Shown one piece after another: positions 20,199-32,247 of a stretch of DNA of 64,000 nt. The stretch covers positions 62,001 through 126,000 of the forward strand of contig MU006240.1 in assembly GCA_010093685.1 (NCBI GenBank), written 5' to 3'. The translations under genes were made by a program, and so were the position numbers. The notes beneath the pieces are model-generated. The model saw only the letters and a list, made by a program, of their open reading frames with translations. It ran no database searches and was not told the origin of the DNA. How positions within the stretch are numbered: position 1 is the first letter of the stretch; the number at the start of each line of letters is the position of its first letter. The stretch comes from Ophiobolus disseminans (Eukaryota; Ascomycota; Dothideomycetes; Pleosporales; Phaeosphaeriaceae).

Positions 20199-20226
20199 GC
20201 GCTGCGCTGCGCTGCGCTGCGCTGCC
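20199..20226. repeat. Pentanucleotide microsatellite (GCTGC/GCGCT type)
   Basis: About five uninterrupted copies of the five-base unit TGCGC run from GGTGCGCTGCG to GCTGCCTTCG. Confidence 0.9.
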
Positions 20227-21924
20227 TTCGAACAGCTGTTCCATGGATCGAGAAGAGGGTAGCTTGGAAATGATCGTCGTTGCCAGACCCGCGTGCGTGA
20301 TTCGCTCAGGCTCGGTACTTGAGCACCAGAGGACCGGGATTCACGAGACTTGGAGGGCTCGGTCGCAATTTGGGTCGCAAGCCATAAGCCACACCGCGGC
20401 ACGCTAGCCATGGGCAGGTTTTTGAGTTCGGAGTGTGGCCGGCGAGCTTGTGATGAGCTTGACTGCGCTCAGGATAATGCCGCTTGCAATAGCCTGAAGC
20501 TGAGCGGGCATGCGAGCGCCATCTCAGGGGCCACCCCCATCACATCGTGCCCTGGCAGGATTGCAGTGAGGACGGGAGAAGAGCCGCCACTGGAGTCGAG
20601 AGTCGAGGCGCACGGCAATAGCAGTGCCGCAGAGACGAGAGCGCTCGACGGCACGCCAGCTGCAGAGGGCGTTTGCATCAGGGCATCCCACGCTCGCCGT
20701 CGACACCGCAAGCCAGCTAGGGCTGCCAATGGGAACGCCGCCACCGCATCCCGGGCTTGGCTGGGTATAGCTGGCGGTGATATGGCCGAGTGCTGGTGTG
20801 TCTGTGTCGCAGAGAGACGAGCTGCGAGTGTGGTGGTGCCGGATGAGGGCGCACCACCTCTGGGTCGCAAGGGGAAGGAACGTGTGGGCGCGAGGAAAGA
20901 GCAACCCGGCGACACACGACAACACCCCTCTGCGTCTAGCTGGTGGTGCCCGTCGCTGAGCGGTACCTGTGCGAGTAAGCGGGTAGCACAGACGACGACA
21001 AATTAGCGTTCTACGGGTGTGGTTCCCTCGAAGCTTCAGGTGGTCCGCGTCAGAGCCTACCCAGTCTGCACTCTTCCTGGTTATCATCTAGTCGCGCCCG
21101 TCCCAAACCCAAGCCCAATAACCCAGCAGGCCCCGTCCCCTTGCACCCTCCGCCATAGTCCTCCGCCATAGTCCATCCAACATCCAGCATCCTACCCCAT
21201 ACTTGCCATTCACTGCCTTCCCTTCTCCTCCCCCTCTATCAACACCCGACGACACTCATTCGCGCTGCACTGTCGCTGATTCGCTGCCCGCGCACCAACG
21301 ACGGGTGATCCGAGCTTTACACGTCGAGTCCAGCGCCCCAATTCCCCTCGGCCAGCGCCCACGATTGGCCTCTGCCGCTCTGCTCATAGCAAATTGCCTC
21401 CAATTACCAGTGCAGCCGTCGCTGCATGCGCATTTCTCAAGGCCCCGCCTGCCCTCTCAGCGCGCGACAGCACTCCCCTTCGTCGCCGCATTTCCAGGCC
21501 CCATATCAGGCCTCGCCTGCTGCCCGTCGCGTTGTTGTGCATCATTTCCGCTGCTCTGCCCACCACGCCCGCGACCCGGACAGCTGCATCACTCCTCCCG
21601 GCGGCTGCGCCCACGCCTGCAGCCCACTTCGAAACCGTGACTCTTGGAGTGCCCGTGCAGCGCGCCAATCGGCCTCTCTCTCGCGTGCGATTGCGACGTG
21701 CGACTCGCGCCCGCCAAAACCTGGCCGTGGGCATAACGACGTTTCGAAGCTGTTTTGCACCCAGGCGCCATCGCACCCAGCACTCGGTCCGGACCCTGAC
21801 CCTGACGCCTCTGGCACCCTCTCGCTGATCGCCATCACTGCTCGCTTCGCCCGCCCCGACACGCCTCGACCGCAGCCCTTTGTCTCCCACACGCCGCCGC
21901 CATACCGTCACGACAAAGGAAGAA
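20227..21924. promoter_or_regulatory. GC-rich promoter and long leader of the Whi3-like gene
   Basis: The DNA becomes GC-rich, so long overlapping ORFs arise on all frames by chance; none has coding character. From about 21080 it is C/T-rich, as in fungal 5' leaders. An ATG at 21426 opens a 206-codon frame that runs past the main start to 22046 in another frame. If the transcript includes it, it would block or control translation. A leader intron could remove it. Confidence 0.45.
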
Positions 21925-23655
21925 ATGGCCGCTGGGCCCAGTCCGAGCAGCACGAGTCCCTCGAACCTCTCCAACAGCCCGTTCATGCACGGCTCCCTGA
22001 GCAGTTCCACCTCCTCGTCCCCACCAAAGCCTTTCGCGTCGCATAACACCATGACAGCCGACGTCTTCTCCTCGTCCCACGCATACAGCATGCATGGCGC
22101 ATTCGGCGAGCGCCGACCGGCAGAGAAGAACGCTTTCTCCATGCTCTCAACCGCCAACGACCATGAATTCGGCCCAGAAATCAAAGGCCGACACACAATT
22201 TTTCTGCGCAAGCTGCCGAGCAACAGCGATCGCGACGCTGTGCGCAACATCCTGCTTTTCGCCAAAGACTTGGTCGACTGCGAAATGGTGCATCCGGCGA
22301 GGTACACTGACGAAAAGGGCTTTGCGGCAGCCGTCGCCCATTTCCAGACCTACGAGGGCGCAAAGGAGGCGCGGGATATGCTAAACGGAAAGCGCAATGC
22401 CACCAACGATGCCACGCTTCTCGTGGACTTGATGCAAGACCCGTCTCCAGGAGCCATCGGATCGCGACGCAACACCGTCGATAGCGTGCCTGCGCGACAA
22501 GGTTCTATCTCAACCGGGATCGCCGGCGCTACCACCAATGGCCGTCAATCATCGCGATACAACGGGACCTTCCAAAATATGGAGAAGATGTCCCCACCAA
22601 ACGGGACCCCCGGCCTTGGCAACGGGGAATTCCCTGTATCGAACCTTTTCTCGCCAACATCGCCCGTCAACACCTCCTTCGGAAGCCGCAACCTCGGCAA
22701 GACCGTTATTAACGACGAGGCCGACGACGATGATGGCCTCTTGAACGATCCACTTGGCTACGCCACTGGCGGGCCTCCTGCGCAATCGAGCATCCAGCGC
22801 AGGGCGACAAACCCAAACACCGCTATATCTGCCTCGCGATTCCAGTCCCTATCTTTGAACACCAACGGCGTCAATGGCATGGCTTCCCCACCACTTTCGA
22901 ACTTTGCCTCTCCCCGCTCGACTGCCAATATGCAGTCACCTAGTGCAGCCTTGTCCGCCATGTCTCCACACTCGATCCCATCCGCATTGAGCAACACGCC
23001 AAATGGCGGTTATCAGCAGTACTCTCAGCATTTTGCGCGACCGACGTACCCCCCTGTGAACCCCGCGGATCAGAACCCACCCTGCAACACCCTTTATGTC
23101 GGTAATCTGCCGATGGACACCTCTGAGGACGAGCTGAAGGCCGTCTTTTCCAAGCAGCGCGGGTACAAGCGCCTTTGTTTCCGGACCAAGCAGAACGGTC
23201 CCATGTGCTTTGTCGAATTCGAAGATACTTCGTTTGCCACAAAGGCTCTTAGCGAGCTGTACGGTTATATGCTACACAACAGCGTCAAGGGTGGCATACG
23301 GCTGAGTTTCTCCAAGAACCCTCTGGGTGTGCGCAGCGGCCAGAGCGGCGGCATGGGGCCCCCGTCCGCCATTACTCCAACCACCCCCCTCTCTGGCTTT
23401 GGGAGTAATGTTGGCGCACCTCCCGGCTTCTCCACAGCCACTGGACCACCACCAGGTCTGTCGGCACCGCCGGGCTTGTCTACCCCAGTTCACACCAACG
23501 GATCTTCTGGGTTTGGCATGTATGCCAATGGTGGATTCGGCATGGGCCACAACGAGATGGGCAGTCCCATGCGGCAGCCACTCTCCACCACTGCTTCTGG
23601 CAATGGTTTTGGAGCCATGAATGGAGGATACTCTTCCTACATGATGGGACGTTGA
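21925..23655 (+). CDS. WHI3: Whi3-type RNA-binding protein (RRM)
   Basis: An intronless gene of 576 residues from the first ATG in frame (MAAGPSPSSTS), whose context GAAGAAATGG is favourable. An RRM-like segment lies at about residues 93-165 (HTIFLRKLPSNSDRDAVRNI, then EKGFAAAVAHF). The well-conserved C-terminal RRM is at about 388-475, with RNP2 NTLYVGNLP, RNP1 GPMCFVEFE and the family signature GGIRLSFSKNPLGVR. The linkers are rich in Ser, Pro, Asn and Gln, and a Gly/Pro/Asn tail follows. Whi3 of yeast binds mRNAs such as the cyclin CLN3 and, with its disordered parts, forms condensates that control cell-cycle entry, polarity and mating memory. The same general role is inferred here. The leader is very long and holds an overlapping upstream ORF. 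Confidence 0.92.
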   Translation: MAAGPSPSSTSPSNLSNSPFMHGSLSSSTSSSPPKPFASHNTMTADVFSSSHAYSMHGAFGERRPAEKNAFSMLSTANDHEFGPEIKGRHTIFLRKLPSNSDRDAVRNILLFAKDLVDCEMVHPARYTDEKGFAAAVAHFQTYEGAKEARDMLNGKRNATNDATLLVDLMQDPSPGAIGSRRNTVDSVPARQGSISTGIAGATTNGRQSSRYNGTFQNMEKMSPPNGTPGLGNGEFPVSNLFSPTSPVNTSFGSRNLGKTVINDEADDDDGLLNDPLGYATGGPPAQSSIQRRATNPNTAISASRFQSLSLNTNGVNGMASPPLSNFASPRSTANMQSPSAALSAMSPHSIPSALSNTPNGGYQQYSQHFARPTYPPVNPADQNPPCNTLYVGNLPMDTSEDELKAVFSKQRGYKRLCFRTKQNGPMCFVEFEDTSFATKALSELYGYMLHNSVKGGIRLSFSKNPLGVRSGQSGGMGPPSAITPTTPLSGFGSNVGAPPGFSTATGPPPGLSAPPGLSTPVHTNGSSGFGMYANGGFGMGHNEMGSPMRQPLSTTASGNGFGAMNGGYSSYMMGR

Positions 23656-24900
23656 AGCTGATGGATGGTCTGCTATGCTGTTACGAGTGATGATCTAGGA
23701 GTTTGGGTGCAGCCATCACTGAGCATTTGCAAAACCCGCGCTTCATATATTGTCGCTTTATATTCTGTCACTTCAGTCATTGCGAGGTGTTGAGTTTTGG
23801 CTTCTTTTCTCCATTTGAGCAAGGGCATGGGTACTGGCGCGGAACACCTCGAGGACAATTGCGTCCTCTGGGTTTGGATTTCATTTCCAGCATACAGCAG
23901 CATGATTCCCCCTGCGCGATTGTTTTTCATTACACGGATTGCACGGAGTTGGCGTTGGAGACGGTCTGGATTTCTTACACGTTTCGCTTCTGCTCATTGC
24001 TGCTATCAGGCTGCCTGGCCCATCGTTTCTCGCTGCTTTCTAGTCAGGACTGGGAAAAGCAGGATCGCATGGGATGGTATGGACAAGGCTCTGTTCGTAC
24101 ATTGGATGTATCCTCTGGATTACCGATTTTCTACTTCCCCACGATAGCATCTTTGGAAGGGTTGCACACATGGTATGGCGCTTTCGATATTGTCCATGGC
24201 TTTGGCCTGGTTACATTTGAGGACAATACATGTTACTGGGGGTATTTGTTGCATGGCGGCTAATTGTTTGGAATATCCTGTCTCTTCTCCTCGGACGTTT
24301 TTGGGCTTGGATTCATTTAACGGTAGATGCGCATTGTATGCACCCTGGCATGCTAGGCGCCGTTCTGTCCCTATAGCGATACCTGCAAACATACACGTCT
24401 TTCTTCAGCAACGAAAAGTGCCTGCTCGTCGTGTGCAAGTTTCATCATTCATTTAGCACACTAATGAGAGTAGTATTATTAATTTTATCGACTCGGTTTT
24501 AACTCTTCGAAGGCTTTCATGATTTAAAACCAATGATACGCCGCTGCTGCTCTGACCCGTGAACGTGGCCATGTGAAAAATGACGATGGCTTGCAGATAT
24601 GAAACAGCGCCTCAGTGACAGGACCTGCAGCTCTTGCTGTAGCCGGGACTTCTGGAAGCAGAAGACGTCCGAGGCACGATAGCTTCCAGAAGAGGTGGCC
24701 TCGCAATAAACGCTGCAGTGTGATCAATTGCCCTTGTCTCGATTGGGAAGACGCTAGTGCTAGCGTTGGATCTTTTCTCGTTTCTTAAGATCCATTGCAT
24801 CGTAAAGTGTCAACTACAACCCACTCCCACGCTCATTACCACCATCCTTTCTCGCTCGCGCACCATCACGCTGATGCGATAGCATTTTCTACATTCAATT
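23656..24900. other. Probable long 3' UTR of the Whi3-like gene and next promoter
   Basis: T-rich DNA with TTTT tracts follows the stop. A 187-codon frame at 23703-24263 is rich in Phe, Trp and Cys with no conserved feature, and I take it as chance. Sequence before 24901 has C/T-rich patches typical of a promoter and leader of the next gene. Confidence 0.45.
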
Positions 24901-26346
24901 ATGCCTCTCCGGTTACGCTCCGCCAAGTTCTCCCCATCCTCCGCTTCATCACAATTTCCGTCCTGCCCGCCCACACGACCACAATGCATCACACAATCCG
25001 CACAGCTGTCGCGCGACTTTTCACAAACATCATGCCAGCAGATAACACTGCGACGGCGGAAGTTTTACGAATGGATGAACGGTCCTGGGAGGCAATTAAA
25101 GGAACCTCTGCCCGATTCGACCAATTACCTCGGGGCCTATGACAAGTATGGCAACCTGGTTCGAGCGGGCCCGGGATGGCAACGGAACAATGCAAAGAAG
25201 GAGGTCGCAGACAATGCGCCCGCAATGAAGGCAGAGGAGGTCACAAAAGATCCAGAGGCAGAGCCTGAAAAGGCCCCCGAAGGACAAGAAGATCTCGACG
25301 AGTTGGAGCTAGCAATTCGTGAAGGAGAGGCTAAAGAGAAGGACTCGAAGGCTGCATCGAAAGCAGAAAAGGACGACGGAAAGCTGCCGCCCGAGACAGC
25401 GGAAGATCTTCGGCCATTTCCACTAAATCAGTATTTCCGAAGCCAGCCAGTACTAAGCGAAGACCTACGAGAAGCCATATACAAACGCGTCAAAAAGGAC
25501 GGCGCAACCGTCTCACTGGCCAGTGTTGAGTTTGGTGTGAGCAACGAACGAGTCGGTGCTGTCGTGCGGTTAAAGCAGATGGAGAAGGAATGGATAGCAC
25601 AGGTATGTCACTGAGACTTTCTTTGCCCCTTCTATGACATGATGAGACAGCTTCAAAATTCGATTAGTCTTTAAGACACCTACATGGTTACAAAATCAAG
25701 TCATGCTCTTACTGATCGTCACCCACCATCGCTGCTACACAACATACAACGTCTGTCGCACATCACTGACACGCAACTCTAGGGCAAACACCTTGCTATC
25801 CCGTACTCCAAGGCCGTCCTCGACATGCTCCCCACGACACCTTTCATCGACCCTAGCCAAGCCGCAAACAAGGGCAAGCGCCCCATCACACACGAACCCA
25901 TTAATGACCTCATCGTCCACCCCGCTACACGGCAACAACTCTTCGTGCCCGTCTCCGAATCTCGACACTTCACACGCGTCGACGCAGGAAAAGCATTCGA
26001 CAACGCCCTCCTCCCCGCCGACGCACGCATCCCCCATCCCGAACTCATCCAAGCCGAGCGCGAAGTCAGCCAAGGCCTGAGCTTCGACGAGCGCCTACGC
26101 CTCGCCGAAGCGCGCCTGGCCAAGGATCAAGCCGAGAAGAAGCGCTTAGAGGACGCCAAGCTCGCGGAAATCCGCGCACAGAAAGTCGTCCCCAAGAGGC
26201 GGTGGGATTTTGTGTTCAAGGATGTTAGCGTCGAGAGTGTGGGCCGAGATGGACGGGATTACAAAGGCGTGGGCTGGCGGTATGGCGTGCCGCATGAGGA
26301 CCGCAAGAAGGGACAGGTTAAGATACCGACCAAGGTAGAGGCGTAG
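24901..26346 (+). CDS. bot1: Mitochondrial small-subunit ribosomal protein (Bot1/mS45 family)
   Basis: Two exons, 24901-25602 and 25783-26346, give 421 residues; the intron of 180 bases starts GTATGT and ends CTCTAG. The N-terminus is rich in Arg, Ser and Gln with no acidic residues for about 40 positions, as in a mitochondrial presequence. The core RRRKFYEWMNGPGRQLKEPL, then NYLGAYDKYGN, and later PFPLNQYFRSQPVLSEDLRE and the VSLASVEFGVSNERVGAVVRL segment are typical of the Bot1p/MRPS35 family. After the intron, GKHLAIPYSKAVLDML follows. A middle stretch is Glu/Lys-rich and low complexity. Members sit on the mitoribosome small subunit and affect respiration and cell size in fission yeast. 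The 3' end faces that of SND2. Confidence 0.88.
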
Positions 26347-27200
26347 GTTGTGGCATGATTATGTGTATATGTGGATGGACGATCGTAGTATATTCAGCAA
26401 GCCTTCAATCGACACGAACTAAGTTGATGATTAAAACCTGTGTTTAATGTGTGGTCTGATGCAATGCTTACTTACTACCTACTCTGCTGCCCTTCACCGT
26501 TTACCACCTGGGCATCCCCGAGACCACGCGTCACTAAACCATCTTCCCCGCATATCTACTGCACATAAGCAGCCCATTTCTCTAATGTTGTCAAGCACGC
26601 ATCTTCCTTGGCTGCGAAAACGCAGATGCATACCTACGTTGTTGCACCCGTCACACGGCATATTGACATGTGCCGAAAGCATGCAGCTCACTGGATGTAA
26701 CCATAACTCGCTAGCGATTGTTCTTCATACTGCTATCTACAAGGCACATACGAACAATACAAGTCTTTACACACGTGAGACCGGCATCAAATCCAGCCTA
26801 CCACATCTCTCAGCAAACACATAGAGAGGTAACATGTCCGGATACTTCGGCCGGTCGAATCGTGGGGATTTGGATGGCGTGACGGTGCGCGGGGGAGGTG
26901 GATGCTGTGTGAGGATGCACCCCCATGGCCTCGTGATTCCAGAGCGGAATGCTGCGGATGCCGATGTCGGTGGACGCGGATGTCGTGCGTGGTGTGCGTA
27001 AGCAGGATTGGCGTATGCCGTGCGAGGAGATGTGCATGTATTTCGGCGATGGCTTGGAAACTTGGTTAATAGCACGTGATTCGTTCCATTTACTGAACCA
27101 ATGTCTTTCCGCCCGCAGCGTTGATGTCTCACAATGCTCCAATCATGCCCCCATCCAACCACACCACATCATCCTCCACACCGAGTCCAGACCCTTTTCT
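26347..27200. other. Convergent 3' region between Bot1 and SND2 genes
   Basis: Only 3' flanks are expected here. ORFs of 110-130 codons on the minus strand lack conserved features. The palindrome-containing word CACGTGA occurs at 27073-27079. Confidence 0.4.
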
Positions 27201-27866
27201 TCACCGATACGACACCTTCTGCCCACCCCTCTTCTCCATCTTGACCTGTCTCTTACTCGTCGCAGCTTCTGGCTGCGGCACGCCCGCAGCATCCGTGTAC
27301 CCGCCCGTCATACCCGTGTACGTCGTCCACGCCGCGTACGCCGAGTACATGGGTACAACCGTCCAAAGCCACCAACTCCAATCTCCCGCCACAGCTGCAA
27401 AGAAAATGACACCATACGTCCAGTACACAACGTCCCACATATACTCCGTCAGTCCCTTGGCCTCGAGGTCCTCGCCCGCGCGCTGGATGGCGCCGGCATC
27501 GTTGAGCTTGGGGCGCGATTGCCGCTCAAAGAGGAACTGGATAAGGAGTTGGGGCGAGGAGAGGACGAGGTAGAGGAGTAGAGAGCGGCGCGTGAAGGTC
27601 GAGCGGAAGAGGAGGCCCCGGACGAGCCAGAAGATGCCGTGGATGAAGAGGGTTAGGTAGAGGGTTTGGTTTAGGCGGGCGGTGTTGGACGCTGCGAGGG
27701 TTTTGGTGGCTTTCTGGGGGGTGTTAGTAGGAGCGCGGAAATGAAGATGGAATGAGAATTTGGGCTATATGTTTAGGCATGCTTCTTGATTATGTGGAGG
27801 AAGAGGGAAAAAAGACATGTAAACAGTTTGACCAATTGAGGCTTTGTGAGCACTTACTTGCGCCAT
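27201..27866 (-). CDS. SND2: SND2/TMEM208-family ER membrane protein
   Basis: A tiny first exon (27858-27866, Met-Ala-Gln) is followed by an intron of 144 bases and one long exon (27201-27713), giving 173 residues. Exon 2 starts KATKTLAASNTARLNQTLYL, a feature of the family, followed by hydrophobic segments (LFIHGIFWLVRGLLF, LLLYLVLSSPQLLIQFLFE, then VVYWTYGVIFFAAVAG and WWLWTVVPMYSAYAAW). The Lys/Arg tail KRQVKMEKRGGQK is cytosolic in the family. In yeast Snd2 (Env10) works with Snd1 and Snd3 in the SRP-independent route that targets membrane proteins to the ER. The short first exon is supported by the GTAAGT donor directly after CAA and by frame. It shares a 538-base divergent promoter with CDC27. 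Confidence 0.9.
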
Positions 27867-28404
27867 GTTGAAGATTCTCTATACGACCGTTGAGATGCCT
27901 CTATGTGTCCCCCCAAGGTGTGATGATATTCTGAGAAGTGTCGTGGATGTGCGGTGACGTCGAAAGACGCATGTGAGGGTCTTAAGCCAAGAAGCGCAGA
28001 TGGCGTCGCTGGGGTGTGATTGGCCGAGGTCGGTTGCCTGCGCATCCACAACACGCGCTCACAACTTCACGTCTCGCGGCAACACCAACAACAAGCCAGA
28101 ACGCGCCTCATCCGGACCCACCGCAGCTGCCCGCGACACGAGCTGCCTCCTACCATGGTCGCCTAACCAACTCGCCTTCACCCTCAGTGCGCCTCGGTTC
28201 TGTTTGCCAATTTGCTTTGTCGAACACCGGAAGCGTCACCTAGCAACCACTTTCGACGTCCACCCAGACACGCCTTCCACACGCCCTGACTGCCCGCCCG
28301 CCTTTACTCGCCGCCCCCATGACGACGGGCCCTTGAGCCACTCGCCCCCTTCAATTTCATCCTCTGTGCGCTGGTCGACGCGATCACCACAACACCAACA
28401 CGCA
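27867..28404. promoter_or_regulatory. Shared divergent promoter of SND2 and CDC27
   Basis: The 538 bases between the two ATGs serve both genes. The CDC27 side is C/A-rich (CACAACACC, AACACCAACACG). The upstream in-frame codons from 27973 are open but leader-like. Confidence 0.6.
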
Positions 28405-30930
28405 ATGTCGCCGCCGCCATCGGGTGTGAACGCCCAGCTTCGGCAGCTTACACACTATCACCTCGACAACGGCTTCTTGGACAACGCGCTCTTTCTCGCC
28501 GGCCGCCTGCACGCCCTCGAACCTCGCAACGCCGACGCCACACACCTTCTTGCACACTGCAATCTTCGGTTAGGGAAGTACAAGGCTGCATACGACTACT
28601 CCAAGTCGAAAGGACTGCAGTCGCAACATCTGGGGTGCGCCTATGTGTTTGCACAAGCATGTCTAGGCCTTGAGAAATATGACCAGGGGGTCCAGGCCTT
28701 GGAGAAAGCGCGAGGGCTGTGGGCCGGGCGAAACCACTGGAGTAAGCGCGTCGCGGCGGCTATATATGGGAGGAAATGCTGACTTTTCCAGACAAACATT
28801 CAGAGACTTCAAGACGGCACGTCCCCGATGCGGCTGCCTGTTCGTGCATGCTCGGCAAGCTCCACGCAGCGCATGGCGACACACAGAAGGCGATTGATAA
28901 TTATGTCGCAGCTCTTAAGATCAACTCCTTCATGTGGGACGCATTTACCGGCCTTTGCGATCTGGGCGCCGCAGTCCGTCCGCACAACATCTTCAAGGTC
29001 ACACCAGAGATGCTGGCGTCGATAGCGCATCCTTCGAATGCATCTGCACACCCCACCATGGCAGCACCTGAAATATCGGACCCCGGGAATCCTTTCGTCT
29101 CGACTCCGGACGTCGACCCCTTCAACCCCTCGACGCGGCATGGTGGTGATATTGGCCTGAATCTTGGAGGCGCGAATCTGCTGTCGCGGCTGAATGGCAG
29201 TGTCCCGACGATGAAAGGTGGAGGATCGGCATATCACAACCTCGAAACCCCGGTCGCAAACGGCCAGGATTACGACGAGGATGTTATGATGGGCGAGGCA
29301 GGAGGTCCGGTCATGAACGAGCAGCCGGAGATAGCGCCGCTGCGAAAGACCAGGTTGCATTTCAACGGGGCAGAAGAACCACCGAAGATGCGACCCATCA
29401 CGTCGAGAACGCGAACAAAGACAAATCCGGAGACAGACCAGACGGACATACCAAGGCCGATCAACCAGAACGGTCATAAGAGGACTGTGTCAGGCCACTC
29501 GACCCAGCATACTCAAATCTCGAACACCCAGGCAATGGACCCCACCGCCGCGCCGCCACGGAGAAGTGTGAGGTTGCTCAACTCGGTCAGCACTTCCTTC
29601 AGCCGAGGCAGCAGTCGACTAGCGAATGCCTCAAGTCGAGATCCAGACACCAAAGAGCGAAGAGAGCTGCGGAAGGTCAAGGCTACAGGTACCAAAGGCA
29701 AGACCGGCTCAACGTCAACTGTTGGCAGAGTTGTTAGTGGCAACCGTAACCCGATGATGGATATGTCCGAGTCAACGAAGCCTGGATCGCGGCCGACAAG
29801 CGCAGCTGCACATATCGCTCCGCTACCACGGATGGGTCCTTCAGCCGACACAGCGCGTGAGCAGGAGGCCTTGTCGTGGCTGCTGAACTTACTTTTGAAG
29901 ATCGGCCTAGGGTACAAAAATCTGAGCAGGTTTGACTCGAAGAAAGCTCTAGAGGCATTTGCAACAGTGCCGACTGGCCAACGAGAAACCCCATGGGTGC
30001 TGGCACATATTGGCAAGGCCTACTACGAGCGAGAACAGTATCAGGAAGCGGAAGATGTCTTCCAACGGATACGAGACAAAGCGCCATCGTACCTCGAGCA
30101 TATGGAAGTGTACTCGAACACGTTGTGGCAGCTGAAACGGGAGGTGCCGTTGGGTCATCTGGCGCACACGCTGATGGAGCAGGATCGACTTTCGCCGCAA
30201 GCCTGGTGCGCACTAGGCAACGCGAACTCCCTGGATCAACAGCATGACGATGCCATCAAGTGCTTCAGCCGAGCCACGCAGCTTGATCCAAAGTTTGCGT
30301 ACGCCTTTACGCTTCAAGGCCACGAACATGTCACCAACGAGGAGTATGAGAAGGCCATGTCAGCATTCCGAGGAGCGATAAGTGCTGACAGCCGGCATTA
30401 CAACGGCTGGTACGGCCTCGGCACCGTGTTTGAGAAGATGGGCAAGGTCGACTTCGCAGAGAAGCATTACCGGAAAGCGTCAGAGATCAATCCAAACAAC
30501 GCCACCATCCTCGTCAAGATTGGATTGGTAAGTCAACTGCATTCATCACGCTTGACCATCACTAACATGCCATCAGATGCTCGACCGCATGAAGAAGACC
30601 GAACCTGCTTTAATGCAATTTGATGCCGCCCTCAAAATCGACCCCATGTCCAAACTGGCCCGCTTCCGCAAAGCGCAGGTCCTCCTCAAACTCGGCGTCC
30701 CAGAAGAGTCGTTGCAGGAACTCCTCATCCTCAAAGATATTGCGCCAGACGATGCCAACGTGCACTACTCCCTGGGGAAGTGCTACAAGACATTGCATGA
30801 CCGCGCAAACGCCATCAGGCACTTGACCATTGCGATGAACCTCGATCCGAAGAGCCATGCCGTCATCAAGGAGGTGCTGGAGAGCATCGATGTGGATGAT
30901 AATGGAGGCTGGAGCAGTGATGAGGATTGA
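28405..30930 (+). CDS. CDC27: Anaphase-promoting complex subunit 3 (Cdc27/BimA)
   Basis: Exons 28405-28741, 28792-30527 and 30577-30930 give 808 residues, the usual size for fungal APC3. The introns are 50 and 49 bases. The N-terminal TPR part (LRQLTHYHLDNGFLDNALFL, LLAHCNLRLGKYKAAYDYS) continues across intron 1 with the conserved SRRHVPDAAA...MLGKLHAAHGDT and FMWDAFTGLCDLGA. A disordered stretch of about 280 residues follows. A C-terminal TPR array then runs from WVLAHIGKAYYEREQYQEAE to SHAVIKEVLESIDVDD. APC3 forms the TPR arm that receives the Cdc20/Cdh1 activators and holds the ubiquitin ligase that drives anaphase. The acidic tail ends SSDED. The start at 28405 is chosen because the family begins just before LRQLTHYHLDNG. 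It is nuc2 in fission yeast and bimA in Aspergillus. Confidence 0.95.
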
Positions 30931-32247
30931 TGACGAGGTTTTCTTCGTACAGAGCGTAGCATACGTGCTTTGCGCTCTCAGTCTTCACAACACATCATCG
31001 ACCTTCACTCCCTTCGCACGATCGAAAGCACCTCCTCCTCCCACCCTACATCCCACTTTATCCTCAATTATGATCTTCCGCGCTACCTTTATACCCCACC
31101 ATCATCATCAACTTTTTTGCATCACCGGCGTACACGGAGCGAAGCAACACCCGCTTTTTCTTTCTTGGGTACTTGCATATATGGCGTTTGGGACTGTACT
31201 GCCTACTTGGGCGGTCGAGGCATTAACATTGCTGCATTGGATGGAATTGGATTTGGCTGGATGCAATGGCATGAGCGATATGATTACATGATTGGATTGG
31301 ATTGAGCATCTTCATCATGGCGCGGCGTGGGGTTTTGGGATGGGTAGAAGAGGGGAAGGGATGGGGTGATGGGGTGTGTATAAATGAGAGGAGAGCAGAG
31401 GAGATGAGAATTGAATATTTGAATAATCTGCAACCGAGGAATCACTAACTCCCATGCGTGCCAAACTCGTGTCGCTGAACCATTGACTGTTCAATCAAGC
31501 GGTGATTGGGGCGCTTGTAGGCGGGTGCTTGGGTAGGCGATGGGATGCAAGAACCATCTTGCTGCTTGGTGTATGTGAAGGAGTGTATAAGACGACTAAT
31601 GAGGGCCTTGGGCAACTGAGTGCGTCGTACACAGGCGACATGGTTTTTCGCGGGCACGTAGTATCTATTGCTCACCGGCACATTCCAAGTTCACAACTTG
31701 GGAGTGTTTCAAATTTCCATACCAATTGCAAATCTATTCAGCCAACATGCTGGTCATCCGCTGCTGCAAATCACGGATGTGAGAGACAGGGCAGAAAAGA
31801 GGGAGAAGGCTGTTGTATTGAAGGAGCTACATAGAGCGATTATCTACACAACCAGATGAATAAGCACATGACTATTAGTCACGTGAGATGTGTGGTTCAC
31901 AGTGTATCATGTGGACCGATGTGCCAGGCTGACATTTGAGACGAAGGAAAAGGTAATTAAATTCATGGGTACGTGTTAATGAAATGTGAGACTAACAAAT
32001 GCCATTGCATGCTTGACAAGCTGTACTTGTCTCGACTGGGTTGATTCACCGCATGTAGCTAATTCAAGCCTGCTCGTCTGGTATGTATCCCTTGCCGTCG
32101 CATACGGCCGCTGTTCTCAACGGAGTCGAGTGAAATAACTTTTGAAGTGGAGCTCTATGTGAGCTAGCATCGTATCCTCAGGGATAAAAACTCTGCTTGG
32201 GTATCGGGATAACGCAGTGCTGGCAATACTTTCGAGAAATGTTGCTA
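30931..32247. other. Intergenic, no gene recognised
   Basis: The region holds the 3' flank of CDC27 and DNA with short ORFs on both strands. None has a domain or intron structure. A perfect palindrome TCACGTGA lies at 31879-31886. No RNA gene is seen. Confidence 0.45.

Noticed and set aside
20350..21006. 218-codon ORF on the plus strand and similar ones on the minus strand
   Set aside because: GC-rich DNA is open on several frames at once; the peptides have no conserved or domain-like content and lie in the promoter of the Whi3-like gene.
21880..21924. Start of the Whi3-like protein at 21880
   Set aside because: The codon there is TTG; the ATG at 21925 has a favourable context.
23703..24263. 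187-codon ORF after the Whi3-like gene
   Set aside because: It is T-rich, with a Phe/Trp/Cys-heavy composition and no known motif, so it is more likely 3' UTR.
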